64,000 nt of DNA, from contig NC_081410.1 of NCBI RefSeq assembly GCF_030272615.1, positions 143,811,349 through 143,875,348 of the forward strand. The letters are read 5' to 3'. Under the pieces are notes generated by a model that saw nothing but the letters and a program-made list of their open reading frames with translations, was not told the origin of the DNA and did no database searches. Numbering within the stretch: position 1 is the first letter of the stretch; each line of letters begins with the position of its first letter. This DNA is from Cryptomeria japonica. Lineage: Eukaryota > Streptophyta > Pinopsida > Cupressales > Cupressaceae. This document shows, in pieces, positions 43,384 to 55,746 of the stretch. Position numbers and translations under genes: made by a program.

Positions 43384-46300
43384 TCACTTCTTAATAAAGG
43401 ATTTATAATTATTAATAATGCATGCAATTGCTTCAATAGGAGGATCAGTCACATGCTTGATTCTAAACTTATACTTCTTTGAAACTTCCTCTGTGTGTTT
43501 TTTTCTCTCTTCTAACTCCCTTATTGTTTCTACCACTTCTTGACATGGGGTAATCAGGTAAGTGTATCTATCCATTAATGTTGCGTTAGACTGAGCTGAG
43601 GGTCCTAGGTTCTGAGCCTCAAATGTGTCTCATTGAGTTAATACCTGCTCTTCTTCCATGATCCCATACTGGTTAACCCCAACCCAAAAGCTCCAAGCAA
43701 ATGCTTTACAAAATTCTCATATTTCAAAATTTCCCTAAGGAGAGGGACTCAAATTTCTGCCACATCATTTACATACTATTGAAGCATTTCAGTCTTTAGT
43801 TACAAAATGTATGCATAAGACTACAAGTTCTTATAGTTACCTCCTCTTAAGAGGTCTTCCTCCACTTTACCTCTTCTCCTAAATGCAAAACTTTATTCCA
43901 AATTCTGAACTGTTTATTAAAAACAATGTTTATGTTCCCATTGCGTAGAACAAGAAGCCAATGTCCCACCTACCTGCACTGCCTCCCAGTATACCTTCAT
44001 CGTATCCTGCAAAAATAATCTATTCTTGGTAGCATTTATTTGAGCCCATGATTTGGCTGCAGTGGCCACCTGTCTCACCTCCATTAATGCTTTTACTTCT
44101 CCCTCTGGTAATGATGAGGTTGAAGGTAGGTTGTCAATCCTACAGGAGTCTAGAGGTTTACTCATCTCTACTAGCAACTGCTTATACTGCCCCAGCTATG
44201 CTTTAAGCTCTATGTTGGAAGTATGCTCCTTTTCTACACGTCCTCTGACAACACTAGTGGCTAGTTCTAAAGTGTCTAAATCTCCCCACTTTGTTTTCTT
44301 ACCCAAGTTTACTTGGGATACTTGGTATTTGGGAGAGGTTTGACCTTCAGTCTGAAGTGGAACTGCCACATCTGCAACCACTTCACCAGACCCTGTCCTT
44401 GACAAATGATGTACAATCTTTGGTTTCTTGACCTTTTTAGGTTCCTTCATGATTTCCTATTGCAATGTCACCTTAGGAAACTCTACCTTTCTTTTCTTTT
44501 TCTCAAAGGTGAACTCCAACCATTGTGGGACGTCTTTATCTTCATCGCCCTTATGATGTATGATGTCAGCAGTTACCACATGAATATCTTCTTGTTCTTC
44601 TGCTTCACCTTCATCCTCTACTCTTATGCTTCTATATCCTTGGAGTGAAGTTATTTGGTGAGAAGGTCCAAACGAAAGAGTTATATTTTCATTCAATTGT
44701 TGTTGCTTATGCAACTCTCCCAACCTATCACTAACCTATTCTCTGAATGCCCTTCCCTCCTCCTTTGTTTATGTCGTGTCCTGCTTGGCAACAATGTCCT
44801 TGAGGAGGTCTTCTTGGTCCTGAGGGGTTAAAACAAATCTTTCATTCAATAAATCTTTTGCCTCAGTTCGTTCTTTCACCCCTCCAAGTGACCATTGTTC
44901 CCTAGGTTCCTCTTTTCCTTGTTCCTCCTCTTGATCTGAATCAGTCTCAATATTATGGACAGTTATAGTCTTTGTAGTAGGCTTAAATGCCTGTTTCTTG
45001 GGGGAACTGCTGTATTAGTTAGTGGTGGCATAGGGTCATTGGTACCTGGGACCTGTGTTGCAGTTGTTGGGGGAGGCTTAGTAGGCGCATCTTCATCTGT
45101 TTCTGTTTCTTCTTCTTCCTCCTGAGAACCTTCCCCTGCAGTCTATCCTATAGCTGTCCTTGGAGGAAGGACTTCAGCGAGTGGCACTGCTCCTAATCCA
45201 TCTGTTACTCCTAGGTCTACAGCCTTCTTCAATAACTCAAACTTCCTCATTTTTTTATGAAGCTTTCTCATTAAGTCTTTGATGCTATCTTGGGGGTTTA
45301 GTGCTTTATCTGGGTCAATAGATGTATTTTGTCTTGAACTTGATCTTGTTTTCCAAGCATACTCCTTATAACCCCTTGATTGGGGCACCCCTGAAGTAGA
45401 CTCTTTCTGCTTCCCCTTTGAAGCACTCATCCTCACCCTTTGACTTAGCCACTATTTGGTCCTGTTGATGACCGCTTGGGAGACCTTTTCTATATTCACA
45501 TCCTCATTTGTGGACCACCTTATTGGGGAGAGGGGCCTTTTATCAATTTCTTGCTCTTTGTATTCAGCATCTAGTAAGTCACCCTCATCCCTTAGGCCTT
45601 TAGGGAGATTGGTTTTAATTTCAAAATCCGTTATTTGGGGAACTGATAACCTGTTGTAGTTCTTCTCTCTTACTTTAAAACTATCTTGGAGGTTTTCCCA
45701 AAAATCCTCCAGTCTAGGCCTATGTCCCTCATATGCCTTAGGCATAGTTTGCTTGAGTTTCCTATAGGGATGATAAAATTTCCTAGCATAATCAAATTCC
45801 TTTAAATTCAAATCTTGGAGCTCTAGCTACGCCAACTTTGCCACCTGGATCTTTAGGCAAGAGAAATACCCAATAGATACTGAACAGTCAATCCCTATTT
45901 TGTGCTTGGATGACAGGAGGGATTGGAGGCCTAGCAACTGCCTAACATATTATAATAAGATGATCCGGTCATTATAGTACTTTGGCAGCAGTAGTGGGTT
46001 TCATATAAACCCACTGATCCTTATGTAAGTGGAGAATTGGTTTTGAATAAACCAACATACCCACTCTTGGATGATAGCCATGGCCTCCGGGCTAATCCTG
46101 TATCCTATATCTCCTGTCAATTTAATAGTTACAGGAAAAAGGAAGGAATCGTTGATCCTTTTAAAATGTGCGTTTGCATTGATGAGGGGAAGTTGGGAAT
46201 AATATTCCCATACCTTCTTCTGGCCTTCTTCGTCGCCTAGTTGACCTTCAACCTATAGGCCTGGAAATTTTCCAGCTCTTGCGGCCACCTAGACGAGATA

Positions 46301-47034
46301 AGAGGTAAAGAAGAACTTCTTGGTCTGGTGGACCTCTTTCATCTGCTTGCAAATGTTTCCCAAAAGGATCTAAGGCCAATCGAAGTATTGTTTCCCTATG
46401 GGTATGGTGGTCATGAATTGAAACATCCGGGGGTGAAAGTGTTTGCAGTCGGGCTTGCCAAAGGCCTTGCTCAACATAATGATCAGGTCTCTCTAAGGCT
46501 CTTTAAAGTCTGCCCTCAGTATCTCTGCGGCCTTTAGACTTGTTTTCCTCTCTTCCTCCAACCAATTTTCATTCATGTGCCTCTTGTTCGAGGTCACATT
46601 GTCATTCCATACATTCAAGCCTTCCTCTTCAGTTGAGAGGAATATCTTGTCTCTGATTAGGATGCCGAACACAAATCCCAGCATGTCAGGGGGCAAATCT
46701 ATCACTGTCTTACCCTGTGCGTCTGTGCATTTCCTGTTGTTAGGGTCATAGAATTGGGGAATTGTCATAATAAACTTCGGAGCCTGCACCAACTGTGGGA
46801 AGATGGTAGCCTCTACTAAGCCTAATCTCTTTATCCTTCTTTGTGGGGGTTCCAACCTTGGTTTGTCTAACTGGGACTTAATATCTTCAATTTTGATATG
46901 TCCGATCTCAGTATCAGTGACCCATTTAATTTGATTACCAATTTTGAAGCATAAACTTGCCCTTGGTAATGGTACTTCATGGTTGTCGGAAGTCTATCAA
47001 TGTCCTTGTCCCTCTTGCTAGAAGTTGGGTCCAT
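43384..47034 (-). pseudogene. Post-pol ORF of nested gypsy, related to the ORF at 2985-6863
   Basis: About 1200 codons from an ATG at 47034 (MDPTSSKRDKDIDRLP), broken by scattered stops and frame changes. The N-terminal domain reads ATIFPQLVQAPKFIMTIPQ, YDPNNRKCTDAQGKTVI, LPPDMLGFVFGILIRDK, NVWNDNVTS and FKEPQRDLIIMLSKAFG-like (first stop replaced), then WPQILLGNICKQM and KKFFFTSYLVWVAARAG. A second region (45811-45143) reads FDYARKFYHPYRKLKQTM and RPRLEDFWENLQDSF, then basic and Glu/Thr/Pro-rich linkers. The C-terminus (43575-43384) is coiled-coil-like. The N-terminal domain resembles the start of the ORF in the element at 1-8583. Function unknown; there are no envelope-like membrane segments. 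Confidence 0.65.
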
Positions 47035-47099
47035 CTAATTGCTTGAATATGCAAGAAGGAAACAAGTGTCAATACCTTATAAAAAACATAAAAAAATTC

Positions 47100-48300
47100 A
47101 TTCACCTCGAGACTCCAGAGTTCCGAGGTTCCAAGGTAGGTAGTTCTCTCTTTATTTCATTTTTTAAGCAAGGACCTTGGAACTCCGGGGTTCCAGGGTT
47201 CCGGGGTAGGTAACTATGAATGAAGTTCGGAACTCCGAGGTTTTGGGCTGGAAACTGTGAATGAAGTCTGGAACTCCGAGATTCTTAGCTTGATAGATTG
47301 CAAATGGATCAAGAACTCCAGGGTTCTGGGGTTCCGAGATTGATGTGTAAGGCTCACTTCGGGACTGTGGGGTTTCGAGGTTCCGGGTTGGGTGCACTAG
47401 ATACCAAAAGACTTTAATAGAACGGACCTCTGAACTTCGAGGTCTATGATAAATCAAAAGATCAATCTGGAATGAGCTAGGATTCTAGGTTTATTGTTGG
47501 TTTCACTTCCTCAAAAAGGGGTAATCCGAAACTCCGGGGTTCCGAGGTTTCAGGTTCCTCGTGGGTTAAGTACAAGACCAACCTCGGAACTCCGAGGTTC
47601 CGAGGTTGGGAAGAACAACTAACCCAAAAGTCTACGGGTCTAGGGTTCTCGAGTAGAACTAGGGCACGCGAGGAGAAAAGAAAAACAAAACAAAAACAAG
47701 AAAATGAGCGACAAGAAGAAGATCTAAACTAAAAACGACAAGGAGGGAAAGAAAAATCACCAACCTGGTGAGAAAAATCACCCAAGAACGTGAAAGGAGC
47801 TCGAAAGGATGGAGGCACGAAGTGTGGAGGTCAAAGGAAAGGAGTTATGGAAATTTGAATGCACAAATGAGCTTTGAAAAGTTCATTCTTCCTATTTATA
47901 CCCCCTCGAACCTCGTCTATATAAATGCCTTAAAGAGGACCTCGAGACTCCGGGGCTCTAGAGTTCTGGGGTCGATGCAAAAGAAAGAACAAAAACCTCA
48001 CCTCAGAACTCCGGGGTTCTGGGGTGATGAAAAACAAGCAAGAAAATGATCAACAATAGAAGTCTGGGATCCTGGAGTTCGGAGGTTGATGGACAAACAT
48101 ACCTCAAGACTCTGGGATTCTGGAGTTCCGAGGTGGACAAACAAAACACACCCCGGGACTCCGAGGTTCCGGGGTTGTGCAACAACAAGAAAAAAGAGAG
48201 ACCAACCTCAGGAGTCCAGGGTTCCAGGGTTGGAAAAGAAAAAACAAAAGAAAGAGACCTTGAGACTCCGAGACTCCGAGGTTCTGAGGTAAACAAAACT
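47100..48300. repeat. Array of spaced GGAACTCCGAGGTTCC-like motifs
   Basis: About 17 imperfect copies of a 16-30 bp quasi-palindromic word (core gaactccgaggttcc[g/a][g/a]ggtt). Examples are near 47108, 47171, 47229, 47269, 47311, 47361, 47529, 47584, 47943, 48004, 48062, 48108, 48154, 48210 and 48264. Spacing is about 40-70 bp, apart from a 300-bp gap at 47640-47940, with unrelated sequence between. Some copies hold two or three half-words in a row. It lies upstream (minus sense) of the nested gypsy ORF. GC content is far above the surroundings. Confidence 0.85.
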
Positions 48301-48395
48301 AAACTAAAAGAAACAAAGCAACAAAAAGCAAAAAAGGGGAACCATATTTTCACCACAAGGAAACTAATGGGGGTAAGGTATGCAGGGCATAAAAA

Positions 48396-48760
48396 TATGG
48401 ATACTTACAATTTAGATCAGTTGTATGGCTCGCTCTTTGACTTTGATATTGTTGAGCTAGATGATATACAAAAATTGAAGAAAGAAGAATCATTCAAAGT
48501 TACTGAGAAGATTGAAGATGAACTGGAAGCAAGCAATGTTATGGATTACAAAGAAGAAAACTTTGTGAAAAAACTAAAGAAGGATTTGGAAAACACAAAG
48601 GCATGTTACCATTTAAATATTTCAATTGTGGAAGGATTGGCCATTATTCTTCTAGATGCGGCTTATAGATAAGATTATAATAAAAGATATGATGATGACA
48701 ACAAGGAAAAGACTAGAACTATGAAAGGAATGATAGAAATAAGAGAATAGATGACAAATA
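48396..48760 (+). pseudogene. Copia gag, 3' part with zinc knuckle
   Basis: Resumes the interrupted gag: MDTYNLDQLYGSLFDFDI, VELDDIQKLKKEESF, DLENTK, then YFNCGRIGHYSSRC (about 48616-48657). This is a CCHC knuckle whose first Cys is Tyr; the stretch needs a frame change from the upstream part. The knuckle binds element RNA. Confidence 0.7.
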
Positions 48761-48879
48761 AATGCCTGAGAAGAATTTTTGTTCAATGGAAACTTATTCA
48801 TGTGAATATGAAGTTGGTGATGACTCAAATGAGGATTCATTATTTTTATCTATAGAGAAGAAGAATAAAAAAGGATCTG

Positions 48880-49335
48880 ACCATCTGAAATGTGAAATAG
48901 TAAAAAACCAATGAGTGTGAAGACTACACTACATGCAAAAGTAGAGCATAATGTGTGGATAATTGGCTTTGGATGCTCAAATCATATGACTGGTGATATA
49001 TTCAAGTTCGTTGACCTCGAGAAGCATGATGGTGAATCAACTAAGTTTGGAGGTGAGGAAGTTACACTTATTTGTGGGAAATGAAGTATTTCTATTGGTG
49101 GTAAGCATAAAACTGGTGGTGTTTATTATGTTAAAGGTCTAAAACACAATCTTTTGAGTGTAAGTAAGATGTGTAGAAAAGGTTATAAGGTCATACTTCA
49201 TAGAACCAAATGTGAGACCAAAAAGGGAAGTTCCAAAAAATTGGTTGCAAAAGGCATGCGAACTTATGAGAATGTCTACTATGTGAAGTATAATAGTAGG
49301 GGTAATTATTTGTTGGCACAAATTTGTGAATAATG
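48880..49335 (+). pseudogene. Copia protease and pre-integrase segment
   Basis: Reads AKVEHNVWIIGFGCSNHMTGD (48932-48997, quoted in part), where copia proteases have WIIDSGCSNHMTGD; the catalytic Asp-Ser is Gly-Phe. Then ISIGGKHKTGGVYYVKGLKHNLLSV-type pre-integrase sequence (49090-49170) and ENVYYVKYNS. It ends at a stop near 49331. The active-site loss and stops make it inactive. No integrase core or RT follows. Confidence 0.75.
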
Positions 49336-49579
49336 GAATTAGATTGAGGTTGTACCTAAGACTGAGGTTGCCTTTGTTGATATAGAAGAGAAGGATGCTC
49401 TAGAAGATAAAATTTGGACAAAGATTGTGGAAGAGGAGCTGAATTAGACAAAGGAAAGTTGGACATTGGACCCAATACTTAGTTCGATAGACAAGAGTGT
49501 GGTAGAAGACAAGTGGGCAATCATGAACAAGCTAAATGAAGATGGTAAAGGAAAATAAAACTTCAAGGATGCAGTAAAG

Positions 49580-50180
49580 ATCTCTAATCAAAATGGTTTC
49601 CCTTAGGTCCAAAATAAGAAGGCTTTCAGGAGGTCTCCTGCTCCTCCTACTCAAATTAGGTATTTCCCATTTTTCAATGGTAATTGCCTTTCATAAAATA
49701 AATTTGGACATAGAGAAAGTGAGTGCAGAAGTAATAATAGAACTCAATTATTTATTAGACAATTTTATGCTTTCAATAAGGTTGTTCATAAGGCTAATGA
49801 GTGTAGAAGTAGACTGATGTGGAATATGAATGGTACGAATGTTTTGTCTTTCGATGGATATTGGTATACTTGTAATGAATTTGGGCATAAGATTATTGAG
49901 TGCAAAAGTAATATCAAAAGGAATGAAAGTGTAAGAAGAAATAGAAATGGTCCAAACAAGGTCCAACATGCTATAATTGCAATTAATATGGACATATTGC
50001 CAAGTTCTTGAAAGTGAAGGATGTGAAGACTTTGATTTGGTAAAAAAAATTAATGTCAATGATGAAAAGGGCAAGATGTATAAGATTTGGGTAAGGAAAT
50101 CAGATGAGAAAGATGAAATTGATTTTGTGGATGAGACCACACCCTCTGACGTTGTTGATTCCTCTTCCAGTAACTAGAAA
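49580..50180 (+). pseudogene. Copia-associated ORF with three zinc knuckles
   Basis: After the protease region, instead of integrase, the plus strand encodes three successive CCHC-type knuckles, each slightly damaged. The first is CLS-stop-NKFGHRESEC (about 49693-49727). The second is WYTCNEFGHKIIEC (49862-49903, first Cys lost). The third is CYNCN-stop-YGHIAKF (49970-50011, last Cys lost). Basic linkers lie between them and a Lys/Asp/Glu-rich tail after. They are probably nucleic-acid-binding, by family knowledge. A gag duplication or a separate accessory ORF are both possible. Confidence 0.55.
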
Positions 50181-50929
50181 AAAGGCATTGCCTAAGGGGA
50201 ATAATTAATTGTAGATCTGATGAACCCCCCCCCCCCCCTCCCCCATTTTTGTTAGCATGACAAAGCTTATGGAGAATTTTTTCAAGCATTTTGAATGTTC
50301 ATGGTGACCTATAGCGTTTTTGTGAATTTTGGTCGAATAATATAGGATCTTTGGCTTAAAGCTTATATAGTTTGTGAAAGATGTATTTTAGATAAAAAGG
50401 ATATAGATAGTTTGTGCCCTCAATATAGGTTCTAGATCTAAGGAAAGATTCAACCTCATCATAGGTGAGGATATAAAAGCCTATGAAAGATTGATTAAGC
50501 AAATAGATGAAGAAGCAATCAAAATTGCAGAAGAGGTTGCCAGGATATGGGCATTCCCAAAAATAATTGTGCTAGAGCAAGTCAAAAACTAAATATTGAT
50601 TGTGCAGATGAGTCAAAAGAAGAAGAGTAATGAGGATATTGGTTGAGATTGTGGTTCAAAACCTATTCAGATATGGAATCCAACAAGGGTAAGAAGAAAG
50701 TTACTAAAGAATAAGTTGCAAAAGAGACTCTAGGAAGATTCGAGGAGAAATAATATATAGGAGAAGAAAGAGATGCAGATGATAGAAGAAGTGCAAGTAG
50801 TGGTGCATCTATCCAGGGTTTTTTTAAGAGATCTTCTCTTGCTTCTTGGATTGATGCAGTGGTTGCTCTAAGGGAGAGCAGTTAAGGTTGAGGTTTTTTA
50901 ATTGCATGAAAGTGGTTATAAAAGAATGA
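50181..50929 (+). mobile_element. Copia internal remnant, non-coding
   Basis: Contains a C14 run at 50225-50238 and scattered short frames. Neither the RT box (YVDDM) nor the integrase core of copia is present, so most of pol is deleted. Confidence 0.5.
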
Positions 50930-51120
50930 TATACCTATGAAGGGGAGTATTGTAGCTGTTTGTGTTATCCCCGAAAGGGAAAGAGAATAAAAGGTTATGG
51001 TCTATAGTGGTGTATAGAGTTTTCAAGTTTGCATTCGTTGTCCTTGATTTCAAAGGGAGATATAAGTTATTATTTTTATTAGTGTTCCCTTTGTCCTTGA
51101 TGTCAAAGGGGAGAGATTTT
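50930..51120 (+). mobile_element. Copia 3' end with polypurine tract
   Basis: aaggggagtattg (50940), then a second gtccttgatgtcaaaggggagaga at about 51090-51113, the purine tract that normally precedes a copia 3' LTR. The LTR itself is not recognisable after it. It marks the 3' limit of the copia element. Confidence 0.5.
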
Positions 51121-51299
51121 AATAGTGGTAGAAATTTTAATTCAAGTAATTAAGAATTTTTAACAACAAAATAATAGACATTCAAACTAGTAGAGCTAAA
51201 ATATATGCATCATCCCAAGACATGACTAGTCCTAACAACCATAGGGATTGATTAAAAAAATGATGAGGGAAGTAACAACCATGATACCTCTAATCAAAA

Positions 51300-53139
51300 G
51301 GTAATAATTAGCATGGCATCCTTCCTTCTCTTGTGAGACCATTCAAACATGACAACCTTCATTCTCCAACAAAATCGTTCCTACTTTAGTTCAACCAACA
51401 TTAGAGTCATGTCAACCTTAGTTTTCTTACGAGACTATACCATCTTATCCATCACATCAACCCAACATTCAAACCCCTTTCAACCAAAATAAAACCCCAT
51501 TCAGCCAAACCCAAAATCAAAACCCAACCATGTCAAAGCCTCAAAAACATTCATATGATCATCCAAAGAAGAATACAATACTAAATATTCTTACAGGAAC
51601 TTCCCAAGTCATGTTTTCCAAGAAAGATCAAAATCATATAACAGTGTCTAGCAAGGGCTTGTCCTTTCATGAAGAAGTTGACCCCCAAGTAGCCTCCATA
51701 TCTTCCACCATTTCATCATCCGATGAAGTCACACAAGAGCAGTCTACACCATCTCTATTCAATAACACAATCAACCAAGGGATCTCCATAGTAAAAATAC
51801 AAGCTAATCCAATTCGTGATGCTAGTCCCTTCCATGCTTCAAAAATTAAAGATCCAATGCCACCATATGTTCCATTTCCAAGAAAACCTACTTCAGAGAG
51901 TCTTATTCAAAATCCTTTCTCATCAACCAAAGTGTTGAAACCTTCCAAGAATCTTCCATGCATATCCAAACTCCTTCCCCGTGTCAAAAGGACAATCCAA
52001 AGTCAAAAGAAACGAGTCCTAAAATAAATCAAGATCAAGAACAAACCCTTCCATCCTACCCAGTTTTTGATCAAGATACCACCTATCAGGAATCTTATGA
52101 TGATCCCCTCATTCTTTTCTATTCCATTCATAATGATACCCTTTTATCTCAAGAGCAAAGTGTCCTTTCAGGTCCCATCCAACATCCACTCCCTAAGAAA
52201 GATCATGATATCCCTTCCATCTCCTCCAATGATACAATTCAAAATCAAGAGCAAAGCATAAACTTCGATGATTCTATTCCAAGTCAAGGTCAAAGTATCC
52301 CTTCTTCTAAATCCAAGCATACACAGTTGCTATCCTCCAAACCCATTCTGGGTCCTTCTATTCCAAAATCTAAGTCTTCCTCCTTTCCATCCATATTAGG
52401 ACCCTATGTACCTTCATCCATTATTCATATTATCCCTAGCTCACAATTCAATTCTCTTATCATTAATCAAGATCAACAAAGGCACACATATTTGAGTACC
52501 TTCCAACCATCTACCTACACCAATCCATCCAAAATACCTCCAAATCATTCTTATTCAACCATGAATCCAAATCCCTTTAGAATAAATTTGGATGTCAAGA
52601 ATGAAATCTATAAGTCAAAAAATCCACATACATCCAAAAATCAACATGTCCAATCTAAAAGAGGTGTCAAACTAAAGAAAAATTTGATCCAAAAGCATAA
52701 AGTGATATCCAAAAGGCCACAAAGGCCCATCGAGCAAAAAGAAAAATCAAAAACTATGTGGGTTCCTAAGTCAATCATAGAAGCAATGTATTCCAAAGAA
52801 TCAGAAAGAAACAAAAAATTAAAATCAATGTGGATTCGCATAAAAGCATGGCATCCCAAAGAAAAATCAAAATATAGCATCCAAGCTTTTTATTCCAAAA
52901 TATTCCCTCAATCATCCATCTACGCATCTCCCACTTTCCAAATCTATTCTTCCATCATTTCCTTCATCCATTTTGGGTCCTTATGTCCCAAAAATCGATT
53001 TTCCTCCATCACTTCACCACCTCTCAAGTTGTGTACCAACATTCATCTTGAAGACATTTCCATCTTTCCTTGCATAAATATTCAAACATTCTATCTATTA
53101 TCCAACATCTCTTTTCCATGCTTCCATTCCTCCCATTGA
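51300..53139 (+). pseudogene. Pro/Ser/Gln-rich ORF of a gypsy-like remnant
   Basis: Two long open frames, 51530-52027 (165 codons, frame 2) and 51958-53139 (393 codons, frame 1), read as one protein with a frameshift near 51955. The open sense also extends upstream to about 51300 with two stops. The first part is Ser/Pro/Gln-rich and disordered (SISSTISSSDEVTQEQSTPS). The second part has many QDQEQ/QEQS repeats and then a basic section, TMWVPKSIIEAMYSKES and MWIRIKAWHPKEK (52755-52865). I do not recognise a family. Its position, followed by leader-like sequence, a polypurine tract and a gypsy LTR at 55768, suggests an element-encoded protein. No catalytic motif seen. Confidence 0.5.
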
Positions 53140-55566
53140 ATCAATTGCATAAATCCTTCATCTTTAAAATAGGCATTTGTGTCATTTTGTCACATGATCG
53201 CTCCTCTACACTCAACCTTATGTTCAGTCCATTTCCTAGATATCTATTCATGAAACACTTCAGAATCTGAGGCTGTTCCTCTTTAAGATGATCTTTTCTA
53301 TTGGGATGCGTACTCGATCTAGAAAGAGAATCACTCATTTTATCTTGATATCAACATCTTTTGATTACCATATCTCACATACTTAATCAATTTCCCTAAG
53401 TCATTGTGTTTTCTTAGGTGAAGACGTGGCTAGTGAAAAATCTAAAATCCTACTTCAGTGCCACTGTAATTCTCTAACCAATGTGAGGTTCATTGTTTAT
53501 GAGCCAATGCACAAAAGAATAAATGACAAGAACAAAAGCAATATCAAAAGATCAAAACAAAAGCATGAGCAATAAAAGAAATATCAAGAAAAGAAATTTA
53601 ATGCAATGTCAAAATGCTTGGCTATGGGAACATGTTAGTAACTCCATCGAGGCTATGGAAGCCTGGCTGGCAATGGAGCAATATTTGTGAGATTAACAGC
53701 GATAACCTCATCGGAGCTATAAACGCTTATTGGCAACGAGGCTCTATTCAGGATACTTTTGAAGTCAGGATAACTCACGTAGCTAGTCACGTTGGAATCT
53801 AAAGATTACAATGATCACGTGGGTTGGAATAAACCCAGTTACACATACCTGGGTAATCAAAGACTACGTACCTTGATCCGTTTTGGGATTCTTCTTTCCT
53901 TTTGAGTATGTTTCCTAGTCGCTAGATATGTTTGGTTGAATTTTCCAGAGGTTCTAATTGTGGGTTTGGTCTCTATCTTTGAAATGTTCAAGAACACTTA
54001 TTCAGGTGGTGCTATATGTTTTAATGATTTTGCACATCGCCATTTTGTAAATGGAGACCTCTACACTTGGGGACAAGTTTCATCCACTCTATCCTTCCTA
54101 TCAAATCTCCCATTACCCTTCTTCCAAAGTCCATTACCCTATCTACATCCATCTTGTTTTTCTATCTTTGATCTTGAAATAAACTAGGGATCTTCATAAG
54201 AATTAGGCATCCTCTCTACTTCACCTTATCAATATCCTCTACTCCATATTCCTTATCCTATCTATTCCTTGCTTCTATCATCCATCACTATCTATGATCT
54301 TGCTTCACCTTATCCATACCCTCTAGTCCATATCCCTTATCATATCCATTCCTTTCATCATACATCATTGTCTATGATCTTGCTTCTCCTATCCATATCC
54401 TATCTTCATACATATCCCCTTTTTCAAAAAATCAAAAAAATCTTTCAACAAAATCAACAAAAATAAAAACCTAAAAATAAGATAAAGTCTTGAAAAAATC
54501 CTATCCATTAGATAAAGTCCTAAAAAACCCCTAAAAAATAGAAAATGTCATGAATAAATACCAAAAGAATCAAATACAATTCTAAAGAAATGAATAGAAA
54601 AATGTCGAAAAAATACCAAAAGCAATAAAAAAAAAATTTGAATATGATCTTGAAAAAACCCAAAAACATCAAAAAAGCTCTTGGAAAAGAACTAAAAATC
54701 CAAAAACAATCTAAAAAAATTACAATAAAAGGTTTCGCAAGAATCAAACACCCTAGAAAATATCAAGCAAACACTTCACACGAAGTTCGCAAAGGATAAA
54801 ACTATCTTATCGAAATCTGCAATCAAGTTGATCAAATTGTCTTATCAATAGTATCAAGTGATCATTATTGTCTTAAATAAAAGAAGGATACACTCGAAAC
54901 CAGACATGTCAGTCTTAAACGAGGTCCACATTTTTAGAGATCAAACATTATCAACCATCACATCAAACAATTAAAGAAAAGGCGCAGATTAGTGTGGTTG
55001 CTGAATTTGGTCCTAATTAGTCTTTATATTTTATCATTTGGTGATAGGTCATGTTTCTATGCTACTCAAGGATGTCCACAAGTGACTAGAGAGCTGGGAT
55101 GGGCATGATCCTTTTCTTTGTTTTTTGTTTGTGGTGTGGACCAATGAAGTTATGGGGCAATGGTGCCATGAGTGTCTGTGATGGGTACGTTCATTTGGCA
55201 AGTATCTCATGAAGGATAACTATGCTTGTGACTACTGCACATACCTCGACCCCTATCATTATACCCAAAATAAAGGGTTCATTCCTTGTCTACAACATGT
55301 TTGTTTATGCAATGAGATATCTTTACATCTTGGTTCTTTATAACATGGTGTGCTAATCTCCATTGTTACATAATAAGGATCAATGATGAATATATTTTGC
55401 ACTATGAATAAAGGCACACAAGTTCGTGTATCTATCATCATCAATCATTTTCATTTTCATTTCATTTTTCTTAGTTTTGTTGATTCTTTCTCTTAATCAA
55501 TCTCTCTTCTAACATGTCCTCACATCTATTCTCTCTAATCTTTCATGCCTTCTTTCATCTAACATT

Positions 55567-55568
<2 letters not shown>
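53140..55568 (+). mobile_element. Gypsy internal 3' region, non-coding
   Basis: No gene supported. 54200-54430 has repeated cttatccat, ctatgatcttgct and catatccc words. 54430-54780 is A-rich with aaaaatc repeats. 55100-55440 is mixed. It leads to the (GA) tract and polypurine tract before the LTR. Confidence 0.45.

Positions 55569-55628
<60 letters not shown>
55569..55628. repeat. (GA)30 microsatellite
   Basis: Uninterrupted GA dinucleotide run of 60 bp, about 140 bp before the LTR. A perfect run of this length is likely to be polymorphic. Confidence 0.97.
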
Positions 55629-55630
<2 letters not shown>

Positions 55631-55746
55631 ATTCATGTCTTTAATGCACAAACAATCTCTTGAGGGAGCATTATACCCTAAGCGTTGTCAGGGCATACTG
55701 AAGTGGGAATTTTTTTAATTTTCTTCGAAACAATGTTGTCTCAACA

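Larger units (their letters stand above)
42341..48395 (-). mobile_element. Gypsy element nested in copia gag (minus strand)
   Basis: Roughly 6-kb insertion splitting the copia gag. On the minus strand it has, from right to left, a motif-array region (48360-47100), a long post-pol ORF (47034-43384) and a terminal LTR-like segment (about 43370-42341) ending AAATGTCAACA. No gag, protease, RT or integrase is present, so it is a deletion derivative or a non-autonomous form. Candidate target duplication: tcatg left and atatg right, imperfect. Confidence 0.65.

Noticed and set aside
47100-48300. CRISPR-like repeat-spacer layout
   Set aside because: Repeats are imperfect and of variable length, the spacing is irregular, and the context is a plant retrotransposon with no cas genes.
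48046-48672. 208-codon plus ORF
   Set aside because: Its first half translates the spaced motif array and only the end is copia gag; an accidental fusion across the insertion boundary.
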